Positions 1-6,233 of a stretch of 6,577 bases of DNA are shown here, in pieces. Each line of letters opens with the position of its first letter. The stretch's first letter is position 1. This DNA comes from JBBRYB01 sp038238115. GTDB taxonomy: Bacteria > Actinomycetota > Actinomycetes > Propionibacteriales > Nocardioidaceae. The stretch lies in assembly GCA_038238115.1 (NCBI GenBank), contig JBBRYB010000134.1:1-6577 (forward strand). Direction: 5' to 3'. The notes under the pieces were generated by a model. It had not been told where the DNA came from, did no database searches, and saw only the letters and a list, made by a program, of their open reading frames with translations. A program made the position numbers and the translations under genes.

Positions 1-912
1 GGAGAGAATGCTGTCCACGAAGTGCCGATCTTCCACCACCAGCGGCTCGTTGCTCACCAAGTACGGCGCGACGACGTCCCCATATCGGTAGGTCATGCGG
101 GGCTGGGCGTCCTCGGGGGGATCCTGCATTTCTGCGACACCTTTGTCGTAGATGCGGATCCGCTCATCCGGAGCCAGGTCGTCGTAGACGACCATCTTCT
201 TGCTACCGACCAACGTGACCCGACGGACTTTGCAGGGATCCAGCCAGCTGACATGCACGTTCGCGCAGATCGCCGGGTTTGCGTAGCACAGCCGCAGGTA
301 GGCGACATCCTCGTGCATGCGATGTGCGTGCCGGGACCCCCAGCAGTGCACCGATGCGGGCTGCCGATTCAATATGTAGTTGAGGATGGAGATGTCATGC
401 GGAGCAAGGTCGAGGATAACGTTGACATCGCTTTGGTAGAGCCCGAGATTCAGACGGGCCGTGTCCAGGTAGTAAAGATCACCGACCTCCTCGGTCCGCA
501 CCATATCGCGCAGCTTCCACACCGCGGAGTTGAACTCGAATGTGTGGCCCACCATGAGGATCACATGCATTGCCGCCGCGGCCGCGATCATCGTCCTGGC
601 TTCGGCAGTCGTAGTAGCCATGGGCTTTTCCACCATGATGTGTTTTCCGGCCCCAACCAGCCTCAGAGCCAGTGGTGCGTGGCTTCTCGGCGGGGTGGCA
701 ATCACTATGGCGTCCACCTGGTCAATGGCCTGACCGAGGTCGGTGAATCCGGTCACCCCGGGAAACGCCCGGCAAAGGGCTGTGAGCCTTTCTCGATCCG
801 AGTCTATGGCCACGACCGACTCGACATCCTCGATCGAGTTCAGGACGCGAACGTGCTTTGAGCCCCAGTAGCCGCAGCCGATGACCCCTACACTGAGTCC
901 GCTGCCATTCAT
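1..912 (-). CDS. Gfo/Idh/MocA family sugar oxidoreductase (C-terminus cut by window)
   Basis: Probable NAD(P)-dependent dehydrogenase acting in the cytoplasm on a sugar or sugar nucleotide. Reading down from the ATG at 912, 304 codons stay open to base 1; the family is usually about 340-350 residues, so a few dozen are missing. The N-terminus is a Rossmann fold with the dinucleotide loop VGVIGCGYWG (residues 8-17) and an acidic residue after strand two (VVAID, 33-37). VEKP (94-97) is the family's conserved Lys-Pro motif, and DLAPHD (168-173) carries the probable catalytic His172. The second half (for example VSWLDPCKVRRVT, 221-233) resembles the oxidoreductases found in polysaccharide clusters, such as WlbA-like 3-dehydrogenases of UDP-sugar uronates; the exact substrate cannot be read. 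A GGGAAG ribosome site lies 6 bases before the ATG. The gene is divergent from the phosphatase and sulfotransferase pair, which suggests a shared glycan locus. The family is confident, the substrate is unknown. Confidence 0.92.
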   Translation of the reverse strand, partial: MNGSGLSVGVIGCGYWGSKHVRVLNSIEDVESVVAIDSDRERLTALCRAFPGVTGFTDLGQAIDQVDAIVIATPPRSHAPLALRLVGAGKHIMVEKPMATTTAEARTMIAAAAAMHVILMVGHTFEFNSAVWKLRDMVRTEEVGDLYYLDTARLNLGLYQSDVNVILDLAPHDISILNYILNRQPASVHCWGSRHAHRMHEDVAYLRLCYANPAICANVHVSWLDPCKVRRVTLVGSKKMVVYDDLAPDERIRIYDKGVAEMQDPPEDAQPRMTYRYGDVVAPYLVSNEPLVVEDRHFVDSILS

Positions 913-1320
913 CGGGTGCTTCCCATGGCGGAACCTGACCTGCGGACGGAGCGCCGGCCCCCCGGCACTCCTGTCGTGTTGCCCACGCGTCCGCGCGCAG
1001 GCATTGGCGTTTCGTTCATCCAACTCCCCGGGTCTTCATCCGCGGCCACCCCTAAACCTCTCCGCGCGATGGTGTGACTGTAGCCCCGTTTCTCGCTGCT
1101 GTCATGCTTGTTCTACTTTCCGGACCGGCTGGGTGGCGAGACCGGCGGAGGTCGAGGTGTAACCGTCGCGCCGTATGAGGTCCGACTCGGCCAGCCGAGC
1201 GGAGCCGGAAGGCAGAGCAAGTGCCCCTCTCTCGTGCTCCGGACGTGCTACGTTTTCGTTCGTTCACGGCACGACGAGCACTGCCACTCGGGCGCGCCAA
1301 GATGTGGGGGGAAGGAAGCA
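913..1320. other. Divergent intergenic region, no gene seen
   Basis: These 408 bases separate the leftward oxidoreductase from the rightward phosphatase and should hold both promoters and leaders. Open frames crossing it, including one that extends the phosphatase upstream to about 1108, give low-complexity Arg/Gly/Pro-rich translations without family motifs, so I treat them as chance. Small dyads are visible: GCCGG/CCGGC at 953-966 with a four-base loop (in the oxidoreductase leader, about 40 bases before its start), CTCGGC/GCCGAG at 1186-1199 around two bases, and CGGAGC/GCTCCG at 1200-1205 and 1236-1241. I could not pick a convincing -35/-10 pair on either strand. Confidence 0.55.
1310..1315 (+). 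promoter_or_regulatory. Ribosome binding site deciding the phosphatase start
   Basis: GGAAGG, within a purine-rich run at 1306-1318, lies 5 bases before the ATG at 1321 and 8 bases before the adjacent in-frame ATG at 1324. Either could be used, so the start is uncertain by one residue. This site argues against the longer frame that runs upstream to 1108. Confidence 0.7.
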
Positions 1321-2004
1321 ATGATGAATCACGCCTCAGGATCAGTCGACCAGCTCGCGCCTGGGTCGGCGGCCGCCCAGGTGGAGCAGAAGTCTGGCGC
1401 CTGCCGGCTCTACCTCGTGCGACACGGGACGACGACCATGAACGTCGAGAACCGGTACCGCGGTCGTCGAGACATCCCGCTCGATGTCCAGGGGTACCAG
1501 GACGCCGTCGACGCCGCACGGCTGCTTTCGGGGGTCGGGCTTGCCGCTGTCTATACCGGTCCGCTGCGCCGGACGATAGCCACCGCCCAGATCATCGCTG
1601 ATGAGGCACGGGTGCCTGACTTGCGTATCCTTCATGGCCTGAACAATGTGGACTACGGCGTTTGGGAGGGCATGACAGCGGAAGAGGCCGCGATGTTCGA
1701 CCCGGCGTCGTTCGACGCCTACAAGCGGGATCCCGGTCGCGCCGCCTGCCCGCACGGCGAGAGGCTCAAGGACGCACAGGCGCGGATGATCGAGGCATTG
1801 CACCTCATCGGTTCCCGGCACGCCGGAGAGGCCGTCGCGGCCGTGACCCATGCGGTCATGATCCGGCTGGTGGTGGCTGAGCTGACCGGGAATGAAGGCG
1901 AGGAGTGGCGAATTCCCGTCGGGAGAGGGTCACTGAGCCATTTCCTGCTCGAAGACGGCGATATCAAGCTGACGGAGCTGCCGCGCGGCGACGACGTTGA
2001 CTGA
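1321..2004 (+). CDS. Histidine phosphatase family protein (phosphoglycerate mutase-like)
   Basis: A 227-residue cytoplasmic protein of the phosphoglycerate mutase/CobC/PhoE superfamily, which removes or moves phosphate through a phosphohistidine. An N-terminal tail of about 27 residues precedes the first strand. LVRHG (32-36) carries the nucleophile His35 with Arg34; PLRRT (81-85) gives the second phosphate-binding Arg; VTHAVMIR (175-182) carries the second catalytic His177; and HGERLKDAQARM (145-156) matches the family's usual GES..D...R segment. In the stretch LNNVDYGVWEG (107-117), Asn109 stands where the family usually has its acid/base Glu or Asp (as in LxEIDFGxWEG or LxDIDYGxWxG). Activity may therefore be lowered or the substrate unusual. 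The 3' end overlaps the sulfotransferase start, so the two are probably one operon. The substrate is unknown: a sugar phosphate or nucleotide product of the neighbouring pathway is possible, but this is inference. Confidence 0.9.
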   Translation: MMNHASGSVDQLAPGSAAAQVEQKSGACRLYLVRHGTTTMNVENRYRGRRDIPLDVQGYQDAVDAARLLSGVGLAAVYTGPLRRTIATAQIIADEARVPDLRILHGLNNVDYGVWEGMTAEEAAMFDPASFDAYKRDPGRAACPHGERLKDAQARMIEALHLIGSRHAGEAVAAVTHAVMIRLVVAELTGNEGEEWRIPVGRGSLSHFLLEDGDIKLTELPRGDDVD

Positions 2005-2851
2005 GCTCGACGTCGTGCTGTCGTCAGCGTCAGCGTCGGCGCCGAGACGCCGGCTCCGTCACCAGCTTCGCACCCGTCTGTCGGGGCATCCGAGGCTCTA
2101 CCTGCCGTTGGCCCGAAAGCGGTACCCGGGTCCGAGCCCTGAGGTCATCGGCTCGGAGACGGAGCTGGTGATCGACGGTTACACCAGGTCCGCCAGCACC
2201 TTCGCGGTTTACGCGCTGCAGCTGGCGCAGGACAGGCCTGTCCGGCTCGCGCACCACCTCCACGCGCCGGCCCAGCTGCACGAGGCGGCGAGGCGGCGGG
2301 TGCCGACGCTGGCCCTCATCCGAGAGCCTGAGGGCGCCGTCCTCTCGCACGTGGTCCGTGAGCCGTGGGTCGACATGCGTGACGCCGCGGACGGTTACGC
2401 ACGGTTCTATCGCTGTCTGATGCCCTATAGGGGGCAGTTCGTGGTCGGTGAGTTCGAGGAGGTGACGCATGACTTCGCCGGCGTCGTCCGCAAGCTCAAC
2501 GATCGGTTTGGCCTTGCGCTGAACGAGTTCCAGGCCACCGAGACCAACATGGCCCAGTGCTTCGAGCTGATCAAGGAGCGTCCGCAGCTGTCGCCAGTGC
2601 TCCTGGGCTTCGAGTCCGGCACCGTCACGTTCGACGAGCTCCAGGCCGAACGGCGGCGCGCCACCGCAGATGCTCAGACGCCGAGAGGGCAGGACGCCGT
2701 GCCGGACAGCAGCTTGTGGGTTCCGTCGAATGGTCGCTCGCAGCTCAAGGATGCCTTGCGTGAGCGCTGGCATGGTCGCGGCATGACCTCACGGCGGCTG
2801 AGGGCGGAGGCTGCCTACCGTGAGTTCACGGCAGAGCCGCACCCACACTGA
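1997..2851 (+). CDS. Sulfotransferase-family protein
   Basis: A 284-residue protein from a TTG start; a GTG at 2015, ten bases past the upstream stop, is the alternative. Sulfotransferases move the sulfuryl group of PAPS to a hydroxyl or amine of an acceptor such as a glycan. ELVIDGYTRSASTFAVYAL (56-74) fits the strand, 5'-phosphosulfate-binding loop and helix; the usual loop is PRSGTT or PRSGNT. LIREPEGAVLS (107-117) is the 3'-phosphate-binding R-x-P...S motif with Arg109 and Ser117 eight apart, as in canonical members. The conserved-looking HHLHAPAQL (86-94) and VVGEFEEVT (149-157) follow the pattern of small bacterial sulfotransferases as I recall them. No signal peptide or membrane span is seen, so it should act in the cytoplasm. 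The TTG start overlaps the phosphatase by 8 bases, which suggests translational coupling. The fused PAPS synthase converges from the other side. The family call is good, the acceptor is unknown. Confidence 0.82.
   Translation: MTELDVVLSSASASAPRRRLRHQLRTRLSGHPRLYLPLARKRYPGPSPEVIGSETELVIDGYTRSASTFAVYALQLAQDRPVRLAHHLHAPAQLHEAARRRVPTLALIREPEGAVLSHVVREPWVDMRDAADGYARFYRCLMPYRGQFVVGEFEEVTHDFAGVVRKLNDRFGLALNEFQATETNMAQCFELIKERPQLSPVLLGFESGTVTFDELQAERRRATADAQTPRGQDAVPDSSLWVPSNGRSQLKDALRERWHGRGMTSRRLRAEAAYREFTAEPHPH
2023..2040 (+). repeat. Short tandem hexamer in the sulfotransferase 5' end
   Basis: Three consecutive copies of GTCAGC/GTCAGC/GTCGGC, the last with one change, encode the Ser-Ala run near residues 10-15. 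Being six bases per unit, gain or loss of a copy would keep the frame and only alter the N-terminal tail. Confidence 0.5.
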
Positions 2852-4604
2852 CCTCGTCCTCCGCAGACGGGGTCGGCGACGCGACCGGGCGTGACAAGTA
2901 GCCCATCGCGTAGAGCCGCTCGACGATGCATAAGGATGCTTCCTCTGCACTCATCGAGACATTGTCGACGACCAGGTCTGCGTCGGTCGGCTCCTCATAT
3001 GGGTCCGAAACGCCGGTGAAGTGCTCCAGCAACCCAGCGCGCGCCTTCGCGTACAGGCCTTTGCGATCACCGAGCTCACAGCTGGCCGGCGGTGTGTCGA
3101 CGTGGACCAGCAGAAAGCCCCCACCGCCCTCGACCATGCGACGAACAGCACACCGGGTTTCCGCATACGGCGCGATGAACGCGCAGACAGCTACCCCGCC
3201 GCTCTTGGTGACCTCGGCCGCCACATAGCCCACACGAAGCACGTGCCGATCTCGATCCTCCCGCGAGAACCCGAGCCCGCTCGACAGCCGTTGTCTGGCT
3301 TGGTCACCATCCAGCAGCGAGACGTTGCGGTCCGTGAGAGACCGCAGCTTCTCGACGAGGGTGGCGGCGATCGTGGATTTCCCTGATCCGGAGAGGCCAG
3401 TCAGGAAGACCGTGAAGCCCTGCTGGGCAAGCGGGCGGAACCGCCGTCGCAGCTCCGCGGACACCGCGGGGACGGTGAACCAGTCAGGCAGGTCCGCACC
3501 TCGCGCCAAGCGTGCCCGAAGGTCTGTTCCGCTCATATGGAACGCGTGTGCGCCCGCCGGCGCCTCATGCTCCTCGACATAGGTGTCAGTCGACGTCAGA
3601 TAGACCATCCTGCGGAAGTGCAGAATCTGGACTCCGAGCTCGTCCTCATGGCGTCGGAGCAGCTCATGGGCACCATACGGTGGGTAGAACGGAACGCCGG
3701 TCCCGTCGGGCCGTGGGCCGGCGTGGTCTCGGCCGACGATGAAATGCGTGGCCCCATAATTCTGGCGGATCAACGCGTGCCACAGCGCCTCCCGTGGACC
3801 GGCCATGCGCATGGCGAGAGGCAGTAGGGCGAGCATGGCTGTGCCGGGAGGATAGCCGGGCATCAGAGCCTGGTAGCAGCGGACCCTCGTGTCGTAGTCG
3901 ATGTCCCCGGGCTGAGTCACGCCTACCACGGGGTGGATGAGCAGCTTGGCATCCGCCTCGCGGGCTCCCCGTAGCGTTAGCTCCAGGTGGGCGCGATGCA
4001 TCGGGTTTCGGGTGTTGAACGCGACGACGCGTCTCCAACCTCGACGGGCGAACTCACCGCGCAGCTGGGCCGGACTGCGCCGCAAGCTCTTGAAGTCACG
4101 GTGGTCGATCGAGTCCAGGACCTCGAGCTTGCCGGTGGCGTACCACGGATGGGTTTCATGGAGGAGATGCGCCACACCGGGGTGGGCTTCGTTGGTCGTG
4201 CCAAAGACGGCTGCGGCCTCGGCCAACAGCTCGGGCTTCCAGGCCTGCGTCAGGTTGAGGGTGGCCACCAGCGCACCTTCTTGGTCACGGAGGGCGAGCG
4301 TTCCGCACCGCTCCGCAGCGCGGACGACGGTCGCGGGCAGGTCCAGCATGATCGGGATCGGCCACAGTGTCCCGTCGGCCAGCCGCATGGATTCACACAC
4401 CGAGGCGTAGTCCTCGGGACCCAGAAAGCCCTTCAGTGGCGAGAACCCTCCATGCGCGAGCAGCTCCAGATCACAGAGCTGCCGCCGCGTGAGACGCCAG
4501 CTCGGGTATTCGAGTGCGCCCTCTCGGAGCTCGGCTCGCCGTTGTGGACCAACCGTCAGATCAACGAGGATGCCACCGTGGGGTGCCACGGCCTCAAGGT
4601 CCAC
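2826..4604 (-). CDS. Bifunctional ATP sulfurylase / APS kinase (PAPS synthase)
   Basis: Makes PAPS from sulfate and two ATP in the cytoplasm: sulfate is adenylylated to APS, which is then 3'-phosphorylated. From the GTG at 4604 it is 592 residues. The N-terminal PUA-like part starts at APHGG (7-11) with GGFSPLKGFL at 52-61. The sulfurylase core has NTRNPMHRAH (197-206), with the HxxH histidines 203 and 206, and VGRDHAGP (290-297). The SGTDLR and WF..P pieces at about 358-379 lead into the kinase: P-loop GLSGSGKST (403-411), DGD (432-434), FSREDRD (446-452), FIAPY (476-480), KGLYAKA (515-521) and FTGVSDPYE (529-537). Both domains look intact, in sulfurylase-then-kinase order as in the Aquifex enzyme. 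The Gln usual before TRNP is Asn197. The start is chosen from an AGGAG site 5 bases before the GTG; an ATG at 4661 would add 19 residues but its AGGAG touches the codon. It follows the glycosyltransferase and should feed the converging sulfotransferase. sat/cysC describe its two halves. Confidence 0.95.
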   Translation of the reverse strand: MDLEAVAPHGGILVDLTVGPQRRAELREGALEYPSWRLTRRQLCDLELLAHGGFSPLKGFLGPEDYASVCESMRLADGTLWPIPIMLDLPATVVRAAERCGTLALRDQEGALVATLNLTQAWKPELLAEAAAVFGTTNEAHPGVAHLLHETHPWYATGKLEVLDSIDHRDFKSLRRSPAQLRGEFARRGWRRVVAFNTRNPMHRAHLELTLRGAREADAKLLIHPVVGVTQPGDIDYDTRVRCYQALMPGYPPGTAMLALLPLAMRMAGPREALWHALIRQNYGATHFIVGRDHAGPRPDGTGVPFYPPYGAHELLRRHEDELGVQILHFRRMVYLTSTDTYVEEHEAPAGAHAFHMSGTDLRARLARGADLPDWFTVPAVSAELRRRFRPLAQQGFTVFLTGLSGSGKSTIAATLVEKLRSLTDRNVSLLDGDQARQRLSSGLGFSREDRDRHVLRVGYVAAEVTKSGGVAVCAFIAPYAETRCAVRRMVEGGGGFLLVHVDTPPASCELGDRKGLYAKARAGLLEHFTGVSDPYEEPTDADLVVDNVSMSAEEASLCIVERLYAMGYLSRPVASPTPSAEDEVSVGAALP

Positions 4605-4609
4605 GACTA

Positions 4610-4614
4610 CTCCT
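4610..4614 (-). promoter_or_regulatory. Ribosome binding site deciding the PAPS synthase start
   Basis: AGGAG on the minus strand sits 5 bases before the GTG at 4604, ideal spacing. A second AGGAG directly abuts the ATG at 4661 with no spacer and is therefore unlikely to serve it. Starting at the GTG also puts the protein's N-terminus a few residues before the PHGG motif, where bacterial ATP sulfurylases normally begin. Confidence 0.65.
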
Positions 4615-4636
4615 GCGATCTCGACTCGGAACGGTA

Positions 4637-4652
4637 GCCGCTGGCTAGCGGC
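4637..4652 (-). repeat. Hairpin between glycosyltransferase and PAPS synthase
   Basis: A perfect 6-base stem GCCGCT/AGCGGC with a four-base loop lies in the gap between the glycosyltransferase stop and the GTG start of the PAPS synthase. It has no T-run, so it is not a classical terminator. It could tune read-through or mRNA stability within the operon, or be chance in GC-rich DNA. If the ATG at 4661 were the true start, it would lie inside the coding region. Confidence 0.35.
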
Positions 4653-4698
4653 GCAGTCCATCTCCTGCGCCTAGGTGCGCGTATCGCTCTGCTGCATC

Positions 4699-5940
4699 TT
4701 AGGCGACGGGGTCCGATGCTGGATTCATGGCCGCCAGGTAGGCGGAAGCTTGACGCTCCCAGGCCAGCTCCTCGCGCACCCGCCGTCGACCGACCGATGC
4801 CAACTGCGTCCGGGCCCCCACGTCGTCAAGCAGGGACACAATCGAGCGAGCCAATGCAGCGGTATCCGGCGGGGGGACGAGCACGGCGGCGCCGACGGCG
4901 ATCCGGCGCGTCTCCGGCAGATCGAAGCACACCACTGGGAGCCCGAATGCCATGTACTCCATCGCCTTGACCGGTGAGACCTCAACCTGCAGCGACGTGT
5001 CGACTCCGAGGTCCGCCGACGCGAAGTAGGTGAAGACCTGATCCTCCTCGAGCCAGCCGGGGAAGCTCACCCATCCATCAAGCCCGAGCTCACTGGTCAG
5101 TTCGCGTAGCTCATCCAGGCATTCGCCGTCCCCGAGAACTGCGAAGGCACAGTCGCGCCGACCGAGGTTGTTAACCACGTAGTCGGCTACCCGAACCACC
5201 AGATCGACCCGGTCCTGCTTACCCATCTTGCCGGCCCAGCAGACGAGGAACCCGTGAGGACGTTTGAGCGTGGGATCGGGGATTGCACCTTCGACTCGTG
5301 AGAGCACGGGGCCGTTGCGCACGATCGAGACATCCGAAGGCGAAGCCCCGGCCTCGATAATGCGGTCGCGGAGATACTCGTTGACACAGATCGCGTGGTC
5401 GGCGACCCGCTGGGTACGGCGTTCGAGCCAGTGAAGCACGCGGGTCGCAGCGCGAGGGGGGCTGCCGAACCGCTCCGCGAGCAGCTCCGGCATGAGGTCG
5501 CGCTGGTCAATGACGATCCTCGTGCCCATCCAGCTCATCAGCCGGCACAGGGGGAAGTAGATGTCCGGCGGTTGGCACACCTGGAGCACGTCGATGCGTC
5601 CGCGCAGCCTCAGCCGACAGGTGAGCGCCACCGCCCAAAAAAGCGACACGGCGTACTCGCGGACGTACCCCACCGCTCCTGCGGACTGCGTCGGGGGCGG
5701 GTACTCCAGCAGCCGCAGTCGAGGGGTGTCTCGGTAGAGCGCGTTGTCGTCGGCCCTCATGGTGATGACGGAGACCCGGTGCCCACCAGCAAGAAGGTCG
5801 TGTACCTGTTTGCGCAGTCGAGTGTCGACGCCCAGCGGGACGTTCTCGACGATCATGGCAACGTGGCGTGCATCGCCCGGTCGCGTGGCGTCGCCCCTGG
5901 CGGCCAGCACTTCGGCTGGCGTGCGCCGCCCCTTATGCAC
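4699..5940 (-). CDS. GT4-type glycosyltransferase (group 1)
   Basis: A retaining GT-B glycosyltransferase of about 413 residues, expected to transfer a sugar from a nucleotide donor to a growing glycan or lipid-linked acceptor at the inner face of the membrane. The N-terminal domain opens with HVAMIVENV (26-34) followed by VDTRLRKQVHDLLAGGHRVSVIT. DQRDLMPEL (145-153) matches the D-x-HDLMPEL pattern of capsule and O-antigen GT4 enzymes, with Arg for His. The C-terminal domain has CWAGKMGKQDRVDL (234-247), VLGDGECLDEL (268-278) and the donor-binding EVSPVKAMEYMAFGLP (320-335), with Glu320 and Glu328 in the family's E-x7-E arrangement. A moderately hydrophobic stretch near 93-110 may aid membrane contact. 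The start is uncertain: GTG at 5940 is chosen, GTG at 5910 or 5949 is possible, and no good ribosome site precedes any of them. The frame stays open to an ATG at 6165, but that extension looks non-coding. The PAPS synthase follows in the same operon. Donor and acceptor are unknown. Confidence 0.9.
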   Translation of the reverse strand: MHKGRRTPAEVLAARGDATRPGDARHVAMIVENVPLGVDTRLRKQVHDLLAGGHRVSVITMRADDNALYRDTPRLRLLEYPPPTQSAGAVGYVREYAVSLFWAVALTCRLRLRGRIDVLQVCQPPDIYFPLCRLMSWMGTRIVIDQRDLMPELLAERFGSPPRAATRVLHWLERRTQRVADHAICVNEYLRDRIIEAGASPSDVSIVRNGPVLSRVEGAIPDPTLKRPHGFLVCWAGKMGKQDRVDLVVRVADYVVNNLGRRDCAFAVLGDGECLDELRELTSELGLDGWVSFPGWLEEDQVFTYFASADLGVDTSLQVEVSPVKAMEYMAFGLPVVCFDLPETRRIAVGAAVLVPPPDTAALARSIVSLLDDVGARTQLASVGRRRVREELAWERQASAYLAAMNPASDPVA

Positions 5941-5974
5941 GGGGCACACGGGTGACGAGCTTGATTCGGTCCAT
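5933..5974 (-). other. Possible 13-codon leader ORF before the glycosyltransferase
   Basis: An ATG at 5974 opens a short frame, MDRIKLVTRVPRA, ending in TAA at 5935-5933. A purine-rich AAGGGA lies 7 bases before the ATG. The frame differs from the glycosyltransferase, and its stop lies just past the GTG at 5940, so a ribosome finishing it could restart there. That would explain why the GTG has no ribosome site of its own. Chance is quite possible for so short a frame. Confidence 0.25.
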
Positions 5975-6123
5975 GGGTCAGTCCCTTGCCTCGAGATCCG
6001 TTGCCGGTGCGTGGCAACCGGAGGGGGATCCCACGATGAGTCGAGCCTATCGGCCGCCATCGGCGCTGGAAAACGCGGACACCCGAAGCCGCCACCGGGG
6101 AGGCGATGCTCACCACCGTCGGC

Positions 6124-6158
6124 AGGGTCTCCTGGTGCGACCCTCGGGCTGCTCCCGA
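6124..6158. repeat. Two adjacent dyads in the divergent promoter region
   Basis: AGGGTC (6124-6129) and GACCCT (6139-6144) are perfect inverted arms nine bases apart, forming a 21-base dyad of a size typical for dimeric regulators. Immediately next, TCGGG (6144-6148) and CCCGA (6154-6158) pair around five bases. No T-run follows on either strand, so a terminator is unlikely. An operator or leader-RNA structure for the glycosyltransferase operon is possible. Confidence 0.35.
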
Positions 6159-6203
6159 CACGCATTCGTGCTTAGTGCGTCGATGAGCCAGGCCGGTGAA
6201 CCG

Positions 6204-6233
6204 CTTACAGTGGATAGCACATCGTGCCATACT
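6204..6233 (+). promoter_or_regulatory. Candidate sigma-70-like promoter for the GAF gene
   Basis: CTTACA (6204-6209) and CATACT (6228-6233) each match four of six consensus bases and are 18 bases apart, pointing right towards the GAF gene about 140 bases on. The surrounding bases are less GC-rich than the genes. The spacer contains the imperfect dyad at 6214-6230. The match is weak. Confidence 0.3.
6214..6230. repeat. Imperfect dyad, possible operator
   Basis: ATAGCAC (6214-6220) and GTGCCAT (6224-6230) are inverted around ATC with six of seven positions matching. The dyad fills the spacer of the candidate promoter at 6204-6233, where a bound repressor would block polymerase. This reading depends on that promoter being real. 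Confidence 0.3.

Noticed and set aside
22..861. Long plus-strand open frame of 279 codons opposite the oxidoreductase
   Set aside because: It is the antisense shadow of a gene with clear Rossmann and EKP motifs on the minus strand; its own translation shows no family pattern.
909..926. Five-codon ORF (ATG at 926) whose TGA overlaps the oxidoreductase ATG
   Set aside because: Too short to support, lacks its own ribosome site, and easily arises by chance.
1108..1320. 71-codon upstream extension of the histidine phosphatase
   Set aside because: The strong ribosome site at 1310-1315 points to ATG 1321/1324, and the extension is low-complexity without phosphatase features.
2030..2773. 247-codon minus-strand frame opposite the sulfotransferase
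   Set aside because: Arg/Leu/Gly-rich shadow without motifs; the plus strand carries both PAPS-binding motifs.
2871..2886. GGTCG/CGACC hairpin just after the sulfotransferase stop, considered as its terminator
   Set aside because: Only five pairs, no following T-run, and inside the PAPS synthase C-terminal coding region.
3987..4637. 216-codon plus-strand frame inside the PAPS synthase
   Set aside because: Antisense shadow of a well-supported enzyme, typical of GC-rich coding DNA.
5941..6165. 75-codon N-terminal extension of the glycosyltransferase up to ATG 6165
   Set aside because: Pro/Gly/Arg/Ser-rich sequence with no domain, lying well before the first Rossmann strand; more consistent with leader DNA.
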